The translations under genes were made by a program, and so were the position numbers. The notes below the pieces were generated by a model. The model was not told the DNA's origin. It saw only the letters and a list, made by a program, of their open reading frames with translations, and made no database searches. 64,000 bases of DNA from Corallococcus macrosporus DSM 14697 (lineage in GTDB: Bacteria > Myxococcota > Myxococcia > Myxococcales > Myxococcaceae): assembly GCF_002305895.1 (NCBI RefSeq), contig NZ_CP022203.1, forward strand, positions 7,102,001-7,166,000, written 5' to 3'. Positions 25,226 to 33,377 of the stretch are shown piece by piece. Each line of letters begins with the position of its first letter. The first letter of the stretch is position 1.

Positions 25226-26455
25226 CTACGACGCCGGGGTGATGCCCGTCTCCGCTTCGTTCTTCGCGCGCCGCCGCTCCACCATCCACACCAGCAGCAC
25301 GCCCAGCTCGTAGCAGAGCAGCATGGGGCCGGCCATCAGCGACAGGTTCACCACGTCCCCGGTGGGGGTGATGATGGCCGCCGCGATGAGGCACACCACG
25401 AAGGCGTGGCGCTGGTACTTGAAGAGCCAGGACGACTTCACCACGCCCACCACGCCCAGCAGCGCCATGACGAGCGGCAGCTCGAAGATGACGCCGAAGG
25501 CGAGGATGAGCAGCAGCACCAGCGAGAGCTGCTCGTGCATGGACAGCATGGGCCGCGTCCACCGCGCCGCCTCGTGCGCCGCGTGCGCCGTGGCCAGCTC
25601 CTTCTCCAGCCGCCACAGCCCCGCCAGCTCCTCCGAGCGCGTGGGCGCGATGCCCGCCAGCAGGCTGGCCGAGCCATCCATGGCCGCCGCCGCCGCCGCG
25701 AAGTCCTTCTTCTCGAAGGCCGTCACGGCATCCACGCGCTTCTCCAGCGCCTGCCGCAGCACGCCGCGAGCCTGCGCGCCGTAGCCCACTGACGCCGCGT
25801 CCAGCAGCCGTCCCAGGCCGTCCAGCCGCCCCGTCATCTCCACGCTGGCGGCGGGCGCGACCTCCGGCGCGGGCGCCTGCCCCGCGCCGTCGGCGCGCAG
25901 CGTGGTGCTCGTCTCCTTGGCGATGCGGCCGGCCTCCTCCGCCTCGCCCAGGCGCAGGAAGCGCAGGGCGTCATCCGCGCGCAGCCGGGCCGTGTCCAGG
26001 CGCTGCTCCAGCGCCAGCGTCTCCTCCTCGTTGAGGAGGAAGGTGAACATGGAGGGCAGCACCGCGAAGTAGCAGAAGGCGGCGCCCACGAGGAAGGCGA
26101 TGGAGCCGAACGCCACGAAGGGCGCGGCGAAGCGGCGCTCCTCCGGGTACAGGCCGGGCGACACGAAGCCCCAGATCTGCATCAGGATGACGGGCGTGGT
26201 GAGGAAGATGCCGCAGTACACGCCCACCTTCATCAGGACGTTCAGCTCTTCGATGCCGGACGTGTAGATGAGCGCGCGGTTCTCCGGCGGCAGCGCGTCC
26301 AGCACCGGCTGCATCAAGAGGCCGAAGATCGGCTTGGCGAAGACGAGCGAGACCGTCCCCAGGACGAGCACCGCGATGGTGCACCGCATGAGGCGCGTGC
26401 GGAGCTCCGTCAGGTGCTCCGCCAGACTCATGCGAAAGTCAGCGTCGGGGTTCAT
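25226..26455 (-). CDS. tatC: Sec-independent protein translocase TatC with large periplasmic insertion
   Basis: 409-residue polytopic receptor of the twin-arginine translocase, against about 250-260 residues in most bacteria. Family marks: MSLAEHLTELRTRLMRC at the N-terminus, GFVSPGLYPEERRF in the first cytoplasmic loop, AYF-like FCYFAVLPSMFTFLL ending helix 3, and LAFGVIFELPLVM for helix 4 with the conserved Glu. Between helices 3 and 4 (residues about 142-303) lies an Ala/Glu-rich, mostly helical insertion of about 145 residues, which by TatC topology faces the periplasm. It is encoded 18 bases after tatB. No tatA is seen here. Confidence 0.95.
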   Translation of the reverse strand: MNPDADFRMSLAEHLTELRTRLMRCTIAVLVLGTVSLVFAKPIFGLLMQPVLDALPPENRALIYTSGIEELNVLMKVGVYCGIFLTTPVILMQIWGFVSPGLYPEERRFAAPFVAFGSIAFLVGAAFCYFAVLPSMFTFLLNEEETLALEQRLDTARLRADDALRFLRLGEAEEAGRIAKETSTTLRADGAGQAPAPEVAPAASVEMTGRLDGLGRLLDAASVGYGAQARGVLRQALEKRVDAVTAFEKKDFAAAAAAMDGSASLLAGIAPTRSEELAGLWRLEKELATAHAAHEAARWTRPMLSMHEQLSLVLLLILAFGVIFELPLVMALLGVVGVVKSSWLFKYQRHAFVVCLIAAAIITPTGDVVNLSLMAGPMLLCYELGVLLVWMVERRRAKNEAETGITPAS

Positions 26456-26473
26456 GGGCGGGGGGCTCAGGAC

Positions 26474-27013
26474 TCAGCTCCGTTTCGGGGCGTTGCGCGC
26501 CACCGTCCCCGGGAGGGGTGACAACGTGGGCGTGGTGGCGGAGGGAGCAGCAGGCTCCGGGGGCACCTCGGCGGCGGCCTCCGCGGCCGGCTCCGGGGAC
26601 GCCGCGTCCGCGGCGGACACCTCGCGAGGCCCCTGCGCGTCCAGCTCCAGCACCTGCGTGGAGGACGAAGGCGAGCCCGCGTCCGGGGGCGAGGCCGCGT
26701 CCGGCGGCGAGCCCGCGTCCGAGGGCGGCGCCGCGCCGTCCGTGGCGGGAGCGTCCGGCGCCCCCAGCGACGACGGCGGCTGGGGCGCGAAGCGCGTCCC
26801 CGGCCGGACAGGCGCGGAAGGAGGCTCACCGATTTCCTGGTCCATGGCGTAGAACTCGCGCTCCACGACGTTGCGGACCTCATCCGTCTGGCGGCGGAAC
26901 TCACGCAGGAACTTGCCGATGCCGCGCGCCAGCTCCGGCAACCGCTGCGGCCCGAGAATGAGCAGCGCGGCCACCAGGATGAACACCATTTCGCCTGCGC
27001 CGATGTTGAACAT
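26474..27013 (-). CDS. tatB: Sec-independent protein translocase TatB
   Basis: 179-residue Tat component. The N-terminus MFNIGAGEMVFILVAALLILGPQRLPELARGIGKF is a short membrane helix, Gly-Pro hinge and amphipathic helix as in TatA/B; Glu8 and the following long charged helix with QTDEVRNVVEREF favour TatB. The C-terminal half is a Pro/Ala/Ser-rich low-complexity tail containing repeats of SPPDA, probably disordered. Start at 27013 has a perfect AGGAAAA site before it. First gene of tatB-tatC-channel. Confidence 0.92.
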   Translation of the reverse strand: MFNIGAGEMVFILVAALLILGPQRLPELARGIGKFLREFRRQTDEVRNVVEREFYAMDQEIGEPPSAPVRPGTRFAPQPPSSLGAPDAPATDGAAPPSDAGSPPDAASPPDAGSPSSSTQVLELDAQGPREVSAADAASPEPAAEAAAEVPPEPAAPSATTPTLSPLPGTVARNAPKRS

Positions 27014-27145
27014 TTTTCCTGACGCGCTCCCCGGGGCAGCCCGGTTTATCGCGCCCTGGGGAGACAGGCGCAACCGTTCGTCTCGCCAAAGCATCCGCCC
27101 GTCACCCCGAGTGGACGGCAGGCAACCCCTGGGCACCCTTTCATA

Positions 27146-28429
27146 CTACGCGTGAGGCTCCGCCTCCGGCGAGAGCGGACCTGGGCCTCCTGCCGAGGGA
27201 GCCACCGCCAGGGCCCGTGCCTGCTCCGCCCGCTGCACCCGCCGCTCCACCATCCACAGCATGGCGGGGAGCAACAGCGTCAGCGCCATGGACACTCCGG
27301 CCATCCGCGAGATGCCGCCCAGGGTGCCATCCGGCAGGTCCACCAGCAGCCGGGCGCTGAGGAAGGCCCCCACCGCGGTGGCCATGTGCTGGACGGTGGA
27401 CTGGAGCGACATGAAGCGCGCCCGCTCCGCGCTGTCCGGCACCCGGGACGTCAGGGTGTGGTACGCGACGTTGCGCACCCCCATGGCCACCATGAAGCAC
27501 GAGAAGATGACGGGGATGGGCATCCACCGGGGCAGCGCCAGGAACCCCACGTAGGTGGACGCCAGCACCAGGAGCGAGCCCACCGTCCCCACCCGGAAGG
27601 GGCCATACCGGTCCACCATGGGCCCCGCCACCCGCAGGGTGACGAAGCTGGCGAGGCCTCCCACGAAGTACGGCAGCCAGAGCAGCTCCCGCGGGTAGCC
27701 CACGTTCTGCTGCAGGTAGGCGGAGAGGTTGGGGATGAGGATGAAGCCCGCCATCATCACCACCGCCGTCATCACGTAGGACACCTGGATGTCGCGGCGG
27801 CCCAGCAGCTCCAGCATGCCCACCTGGGGCCGCGGCCCGGCGCCCGCCGCCAGGTGCCCGCGCACGGGCGGCAGGTAGAAGATGGCGCCCAGCACCACCA
27901 CCAGCCCGATGGCCGCCACCACGAAGAAGGGCAGCCGCCAGCCGCCTTGCTCGGCCAGCTTCAGCGCCAGGGGCACCCCCGCCACCGACGCCACGGAGAA
28001 GGCGATCATCACCGCCCCCAGCGCCCGCCCCCGCCGCTGCACGGGGATGAGGTCCGCGACGATGGACAGCGCCAGCGAGGTGGCCGGCCCGCCGAAGATG
28101 CCCGCCACCACGCGCGCCAGCAGCAGCGTGGGCAGCCCGGTGGCCAGGCCGCCCGCCGCGGTGGCCACCACCAGGCCCAGCATGGACACCGCCAGCGCCT
28201 GGCGCCGGTCGAAGCGGTCCAGGAAGTAGCCGCCCAAAAGCCCCGCCACGCTGGCGGCCGCCGTGTACGCGCCGCCAATGGTGCCGATATGCGACGACGC
28301 GATGCCCAGCCCCTTCGCGAAGTCGGGCCCCAGCGGCATCACCATCACGAAGTCCAGGATGTTGACGAACTGGACCGCGCCAATGAGGAGCACCACGGCG
28401 CGCTCGGAGACCTGTCGTTGGTTCGGCAT
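27146..28429 (-). CDS. MFS transporter, drug:H+ antiporter-like
   Basis: 427-residue major facilitator with about 12 hydrophobic segments. Motif A between helices 2 and 3 is visible as GGYFLDRFDRRQALA, and the antiporter-type motif region in helix 5 (RGRALGAVMIAFSVASVAGVPLAL) places it with the DHA1 efflux branch. Substrate unknown. The start at 28429 (MPNQRQVSERAVVLL) is preferred to an upstream frame extension that overlaps the chemoreceptor gene. It lies 10 bases downstream of the chemoreceptor stop, so the two genes may be cotranscribed. Confidence 0.9.
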   Translation of the reverse strand: MPNQRQVSERAVVLLIGAVQFVNILDFVMVMPLGPDFAKGLGIASSHIGTIGGAYTAAASVAGLLGGYFLDRFDRRQALAVSMLGLVVATAAGGLATGLPTLLLARVVAGIFGGPATSLALSIVADLIPVQRRGRALGAVMIAFSVASVAGVPLALKLAEQGGWRLPFFVVAAIGLVVVLGAIFYLPPVRGHLAAGAGPRPQVGMLELLGRRDIQVSYVMTAVVMMAGFILIPNLSAYLQQNVGYPRELLWLPYFVGGLASFVTLRVAGPMVDRYGPFRVGTVGSLLVLASTYVGFLALPRWMPIPVIFSCFMVAMGVRNVAYHTLTSRVPDSAERARFMSLQSTVQHMATAVGAFLSARLLVDLPDGTLGGISRMAGVSMALTLLLPAMLWMVERRVQRAEQARALAVAPSAGGPGPLSPEAEPHA

Positions 28430-28439
28430 GAAGACGTCT

Positions 28440-30488
28440 CTACACCCGGAAGCGGCGGACCTCCGCACGCAGGATCTCCGCCTGCCGCTGGAGGTTGTCG
28501 ATGGCCTCCTCCAACTGCTTCACGGAGCGCGTCTGGTGCTCGGACACGCCCTTGATGGTCTCCACCGCCTTGAGCACCTGCTCGCTGCCCTTGGTCTGCT
28601 CCTTCTGGGCGCGGTTCAGGTGGGTGACCATCTCGTTGATGCTCTCGATGGAGCGGGTGATCTGCTTGCTGCCGTGCGCCTGCTCCTGGCTGCTGCGCTG
28701 CACGTGGGCGGTGAGCGTCTTCATCTTCTCCGCGCTCTTCATGATCTGCTCGCCGCCGCGGGCCTGCTCGTTGGAGGCCTTTGAAATCTGCTGCACCGTC
28801 TCGCTGATGCGGTGGATGGAGGCCGTCACCTGCTTGCTGCCCCGCGCCTGCTCCACGGTGGCCCGGGCAATGGCCTTCACCATCTGCGTGGACTTCTGGG
28901 TGCTGTCGTTGATTTTGCGCAGCGCCCCTTCCGCCTCCCGGCCGAGCTGCACGCCCTCCTCCACGCTGCGCACGCCCTGGTTCATCACCACCACGGCGTT
29001 GCGGCTCTCCTCCTGGATGCTGCGGATGAGCTCGGCGATCTCCTTCGTGGACGCGCCGGTGCGCTCGGCCAGGTCCTTGATTTCCTCCGCCACCACCGCG
29101 AAGCCCTTGCCGTGCTCCCCGGCCTGCGCGGCGATGATGGCCGCGTTGAGCGCCAGCAGGTTCGTCTGCTCCGCCACGTCGTCGATGACGTTGAGGATGT
29201 TGCCAATCTCGGAGATGCGCCGCCCCAGGCTGTCGATGACGCTGGCCGCGCTGCGGCTGGTGTCCTTGATGCGGTCGATGCCGGTGAGCGTCTTGCGCAG
29301 GGACTCCACGCCCGTCTGCGCGTCCTCGAAGACCTGCTCGGACAGGCGCGCCGTCTCCTTCGCGTTGGCCTCCACCTGGCCAATGGCGGCGTCCATCTCA
29401 CTGATGGCCGACGAGGTCTCCTCCGTGGAGGCGGACAGCTCCTGGATGTTGGTGGCCACCTCCTTGATGGAGAAGGTCATCTGCTCGATGGCGCTGGTGG
29501 TCTCCTCCACGCTGGCCGCCATGGCCTGGACGTTCTCCGCCACCTCGTCGTTGGTGGCGGCCATCTCCATGATGGAGGAGCTGCTCTCCTCGGCGCTCTG
29601 GTAGAGGACCTCCACGTTCTCCGCGATGCCGCGCAGCGAGGCCATCATCTCCACCATGGAGGAGGACGTCTCCTCCACGCGCGCCTGCACCGTGCCCGCG
29701 CCGGACGACACCGTGGTGCCGGTGCGGTGGATCTGCTCCACCACGCCCGCCACCACGTCCGACACGCCGCGCACCCGGCCCAGCGTGTCCCGCCAGCTCT
29801 GGGCGATGCGGTTGAGCGCCTCGGCCAATTGGCCCAGCTCGTCCTGGGTGCCCACGTCCACGCGTCCGGTGAGGTCCGCCTCCGCCAGCCGCCGGGCCAT
29901 GCCCATCATCGCGTCCAGCGGGACGAGGATGAAGGCGCGGGAGATGAAGAAGGCCACCAGCAGGAAGAGCCCCAGGCCCATGCCGAACGCCAGCAGCACC
30001 AGGCGCTGCAGCTCGGTGACGACCGCGTCCAGCCCGGTGTGGTCCAGCACCACCAGGGCCTGCCCCGCCACGCCGCCCGACAGCGTCACCGGCCGCGCCA
30101 CGGCGCGGTCGCCGTTGGTGAAGCGGAAGCCGTCCAGCCCCCGGCCCTCCCGGGCCTTCAGCTCCGCCAGGAACCACGCGGGCGGCTGGGCCGGGTGGGT
30201 GGCCAGCACCTGCCCCCCGCTGGAGAGCACGGCCAGCACCTTGAAGTCGTCGTCCCCGTCGCGCAGCCGCTCCAGGCTGTCGGGCAGGGCCGCGGCGGGC
30301 TGGGCCGTGAGCATGCTGACGGCCTGACGGGCGCGGGCCTCGCCCCGCGTCTGCAGGCGCTGCTCCAGGTGGGCCTCCACGCGCGAGGGGACGACGAAGA
30401 AGAGCGTCCCCAGGATGAGGGCGAGGACGAGCGCGAAGGAGCCGAGCAGCAGCCGGCGCAGGCCGGGTTTCTTGAACCGGAGAGCCAA
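28440..30488 (-). CDS. Methyl-accepting chemotaxis protein
   Basis: About 682-residue chemoreceptor. An N-terminal membrane helix (residues about 15-35), a small periplasmic domain of about 150 residues, a second helix, a HAMP domain ([27 protein letters not shown]) and a long coiled-coil signalling region follow. The hairpin tip that binds CheA/CheW is clear in [29 protein letters not shown]. Near the C-terminus four copies of an EQxxGSxQI unit recur every 28 residues. The start is uncertain: no ATG is in frame near the membrane helix, so TTG at 30488 is given, with GTG at 30515 as alternative; neither has a strong ribosome site. No che genes are adjacent. Confidence 0.9.
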   Translation of the reverse strand: MALRFKKPGLRRLLLGSFALVLALILGTLFFVVPSRVEAHLEQRLQTRGEARARQAVSMLTAQPAAALPDSLERLRDGDDDFKVLAVLSSGGQVLATHPAQPPAWFLAELKAREGRGLDGFRFTNGDRAVARPVTLSGGVAGQALVVLDHTGLDAVVTELQRLVLLAFGMGLGLFLLVAFFISRAFILVPLDAMMGMARRLAEADLTGRVDVGTQDELGQLAEALNRIAQSWRDTLGRVRGVSDVVAGVVEQIHRTGTTVSSGAGTVQARVEETSSSMVEMMASLRGIAENVEVLYQSAEESSSSIMEMAATNDEVAENVQAMAASVEETTSAIEQMTFSIKEVATNIQELSASTEETSSAISEMDAAIGQVEANAKETARLSEQVFEDAQTGVESLRKTLTGIDRIKDTSRSAASVIDSLGRRISEIGNILNVIDDVAEQTNLLALNAAIIAAQAGEHGKGFAVVAEEIKDLAERTGASTKEIAELIRSIQEESRNAVVVMNQGVRSVEEGVQLGREAEGALRKINDSTQKSTQMVKAIARATVEQARGSKQVTASIHRISETVQQISKASNEQARGGEQIMKSAEKMKTLTAHVQRSSQEQAHGSKQITRSIESINEMVTHLNRAQKEQTKGSEQVLKAVETIKGVSEHQTRSVKQLEEAIDNLQRQAEILRAEVRRFRV

Positions 30489-30599
30489 GACGGGGCACTG
30501 TAGGGAGGGAAACACCGGCAGGGCAAGAACAGGGCGCCAGCGCCGCTCGCCCCCCAGGGGCGCTGACTTCCCACCTGGCGGATGCGTAAGGTCTCCCCG

Positions 30600-31625
30600 A
30601 TGTCCTCCACCCTGCTCCTGACGGACCCGCTCTTCTTCCAGCACGACCCTGGCCAGGGCCACCCGGAGTCGCCCTCGCGGCTGCGGCGCATCCTCGGGGT
30701 GCTGGCGAGCACGCCGGTGAAGGGAACGGTGATGACGGCGCCGCGCTCCGCCACGGCGGCGGAGCTGGCGTCGGTCCACACGCCGGAGCTGCTGGCGTAC
30801 CTGGCGAGCCTGAGCGGGCACGTCTCGCAGTTGGACCCGGACACCCATGTGTCGCCGGACAGCATCGACGCGGCCCGGCTGGCGGCGGGCGCCTCCGTGC
30901 AAGCGGTGGAGGCGGTGATGCGCGGCGAGGCCCGCAACGCCTTCGCGCTGGTGCGCCCGCCCGGGCACCACGCCGAGCCCGACAAGGCCATGGGCTTCTG
31001 CCTGTACAACAACGCGGCCATCGCCGCGGAGGCGGGCCGGAAGCTGGGCGCCGAGCGCGTGCTGGTGCTCGACTGGGACGTGCACCACGGCAACGGGACG
31101 CAGGCGGCGTTCTGGTCGCGCCGGGACGTCATGTACCAGTCGGTGCACCAGTTCCCCTACTACCCGGGCACGGGCGCGGCCCAGGAGACGGGCACGGGCG
31201 AGGGCGAGGGCTACACCGTCAACGTGGGGCTGCCGGGCGGCAACTCGGACGCGGACTACGGGATGATTTTCGAGGAGCTGCTGCTGCCCGTGGCGGAGGC
31301 GTACCGGCCCCAGCTCATCCTCGTCTCCGCGGGCTTCGACTCGCACCAGCACGACCCGATTGGCGGCATGGACGTCAGCGAGCGCGGCTTCGCGGCCATG
31401 TGCTCGGCGATGAAGTCCCTGGCGGACAGCGTGTGCCAGGGGCGGCTGGTGCTGCTGCTGGAGGGCGGCTACTCGCTGGAGGGCCTGTCCCAGTCCGTGC
31501 ATGCCTGCGTGGAGGTGCTCGCCGGGCGCAGGGACAGCTTCCCCACGGGTGACACGCACGCGGACGCGAGGGACGCGCTGAGGACCAGCCGCGAGGCGCT
31601 GCGGCCGTACTGGCCCCACGTGTAG
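30600..31625 (+). CDS. Histone deacetylase family protein (acetoin utilization / acetylpolyamine amidohydrolase type)
   Basis: 341-residue zinc-dependent deacetylase of class II HDAC/AcuC-like type. Catalytic residues can be read: the [12 protein letters not shown] pair of His (122-124), zinc ligands Asp160 and His162 in [11 protein letters not shown], and the second Asp in [12 protein letters not shown]; the transition-state Tyr loop appears as [10 protein letters not shown]. Start at 30600 follows an AAGG site; ATG at 30582 is an alternative. It likely deacetylates acetylated lysines or small acetylated amines. It is divergent from the chemoreceptor. Confidence 0.93.
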   Translation: MSSTLLLTDPLFFQHDPGQGHPESPSRLRRILGVLASTPVKGTVMTAPRSATAAELASVHTPELLAYLASLSGHVSQLDPDTHVSPDSIDAARLAAGASVQAVEAVMRGEARNAFALVRPPGHHAEPDKAMGFCLYNNAAIAAEAGRKLGAERVLVLDWDVHHGNGTQAAFWSRRDVMYQSVHQFPYYPGTGAAQETGTGEGEGYTVNVGLPGGNSDADYGMIFEELLLPVAEAYRPQLILVSAGFDSHQHDPIGGMDVSERGFAAMCSAMKSLADSVCQGRLVLLLEGGYSLEGLSQSVHACVEVLAGRRDSFPTGDTHADARDALRTSREALRPYWPHV

Positions 31626-31719
31626 AGAGACGTTGGCTGGAAGGCGGGCCAGCCCTCGCGCCGCTGTTCTTCGACGGGCAACCATGCAAGAAGCCCCCGC
31701 GGACCCACGGGAGGACTGC

Positions 31720-32481
31720 ATGGCGGAGATGAGCTACCGGACGGCGCTGGTGACGGGCGCGTCGAGCGGCCTGGGACGCGGACTGGCGCTGTGGCTCGCC
31801 AGGCGCGGCGCGCGCGTGTTCGCCGCCGGACGGCGCCTGCCGCAGCTTCAGGCCCTGCGGGACGAGGCCCAGGCCGCGGGCGTCACCGTGGAGCCCGTGG
31901 AGTTGGACGTCACGCAGGCGGACGCCACCCTGGAGCGCATCCGCGCGCTGGACGCGGAGTGCGGAGGCCTGGACCTGGTGGTGGCCAACGCGGGCGTGGG
32001 CGGCACCACGAACGCGAAGAAGCTGCCCTGGGAGCGGGTGCGCGGCATCATCGACACCAACGTCACCGGCGCCGCCGCCACGCTGAGCGCCGTGCTGCCG
32101 CAGATGGTGGAGCGCAAGCGCGGCCACCTCGTGGGCGTCTCCAGCCTCGCCGGCTTCCGGGGGCTGGCGGGCCACGCGGCCTACTCCGCGTCCAAGGCCT
32201 TCCTGTCCACCTTCATGGAGAGCCTGCGCGTGGACCTGCGCGGCACCGGCGTGCGCGTCACCTGCATCTACCCCGGCTTCGTGAAGAGCGAGCTGACGGC
32301 CACCAACAACTTCCCCATGCCCTTCCTGATGGAGACGGAGGACGCGGTGGAGCGAATGGGCAAGGGCATCCTCCGGGGTGACGCGGAGCTGTCCTTCCCC
32401 TGGCAGCTCGCGGTGCCCACGCGGGTGGCGAAGCTCCTGCCCAACCCCCTCTTCGACGCGGCCGCGCGCCGGCTGCGCTGA
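31720..32481 (+). CDS. SDR-family NAD(P)-dependent oxidoreductase
   Basis: 253-residue classical short-chain dehydrogenase. [20 protein letters not shown] (residues 9-28) binds the cofactor, NAGVG lies near residue 90, and the active site is [21 protein letters not shown] with Tyr and Lys in YSASK. An Arg after strand two (AGRRLPQL) suggests NADP preference. The start at 31720 is preceded by GGGAGG; the frame is open upstream. It precedes pyrF by 29 bases. Its substrate is not predictable. Confidence 0.92.
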   Translation: MAEMSYRTALVTGASSGLGRGLALWLARRGARVFAAGRRLPQLQALRDEAQAAGVTVEPVELDVTQADATLERIRALDAECGGLDLVVANAGVGGTTNAKKLPWERVRGIIDTNVTGAAATLSAVLPQMVERKRGHLVGVSSLAGFRGLAGHAAYSASKAFLSTFMESLRVDLRGTGVRVTCIYPGFVKSELTATNNFPMPFLMETEDAVERMGKGILRGDAELSFPWQLAVPTRVAKLLPNPLFDAAARRLR

Positions 32482-32510
32482 CCTTCCCCGCTTCCTTCCG
32501 GAGACGCCCG

Positions 32511-33377
32511 GTGACGACACCCCAGCCCTTCGCCCACCGCTTCAGCCAGCTCGCCGAGCAGCGCTCGCCGTTCTGCCTCGGCATCGACCCGTCGAGAGAC
32601 CTGCTCACGCGCTGGGGCCTGCCGGACAACGCCCAGGGCCTGCGCGACTTCTGCGAGCGCGTGGCGGACGCGGCGGGGGACTCCGTCGCGGTGGTGAAGC
32701 CGCAGAGCGCCTTCTTCGAGCGCCACGGCCCCGCGGGCCTCCAGGTGCTTCAAGACTTGATGCGCCGCTTCAAGGCCCAGGGCACCCTCACGCTGCTGGA
32801 CGTGAAGCGCGGGGACATCGGCTCCACCATGGACGCCTACGCGCAGAGCGTCTTCGGCGAGGGCAGCGCCTACGAAGCGGACGCGGCCACCTTCACCGCC
32901 TACCTGGGCCTGGGCGCGCTGCTCAAGACGCTGGAGCGCGCGCGCGCGTCCGGCGCGGCGGCCTTCGTGGTGGTGCGCTCCTCCAACCCGGAGGGCACCT
33001 CGCTCCAGAATTCGCGCGGAGCGGACGGCCGCACCGTGGCGGAGGCCCTGGCGGACGGCCTGCGCGCCTTCAATGAAAGGCCCGGCCCGGACGCGGCGCC
33101 GGTGGCGGGCGCCGTCATGGGCGCCACGCTCCCGGACTCGGACCGCGGCGTCGTCGAGCGGCTCGGCGGCGCGCTGCTGCTCACGCCCGGCATCGGCGCG
33201 CAGGGCGCCGGCTTCGACGACTTGAAGCGCCTGTTCGCCGGGCGCGAGGCGCAGGTCATCCCCACCGCCACGCGCTCGGTGCTGGAGGCGGGGCCGGACA
33301 CCGCCGCCCTGCGCCAGGCGCTGGAGCGGCACCTGGCGCCGGCGCGCGCCTTCCGGGCTACTGCGCGCCCATCATGA
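32511..33377 (+). CDS. pyrF: Orotidine 5'-phosphate decarboxylase (type 2)
   Basis: 288-residue last enzyme of UMP synthesis. The longer type-2 subfamily is shown by FCLGIDPSRDLLTRWG, the catalytic Lys/Asp network in LDVKRGDIGST (residues 96-106), the phosphate-binding region RSSNPEG and the closing LLTPGIGAQG loop. GTG at 32511 directly follows the SDR gene. The final 20 bases overlap the converging PBP1A gene. Other pyr genes are not in the window. Confidence 0.95.
   Translation: MTTPQPFAHRFSQLAEQRSPFCLGIDPSRDLLTRWGLPDNAQGLRDFCERVADAAGDSVAVVKPQSAFFERHGPAGLQVLQDLMRRFKAQGTLTLLDVKRGDIGSTMDAYAQSVFGEGSAYEADAATFTAYLGLGALLKTLERARASGAAAFVVVRSSNPEGTSLQNSRGADGRTVAEALADGLRAFNERPGPDAAPVAGAVMGATLPDSDRGVVERLGGALLLTPGIGAQGAGFDDLKRLFAGREAQVIPTATRSVLEAGPDTAALRQALERHLAPARAFRATARPS

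Noticed and set aside
30489-31721. An N-terminal extension of the chemoreceptor frame up to 31721
   Set aside because: The extension runs across the HDAC gene on the other strand and lacks any receptor features; the membrane helix begins near 30488.
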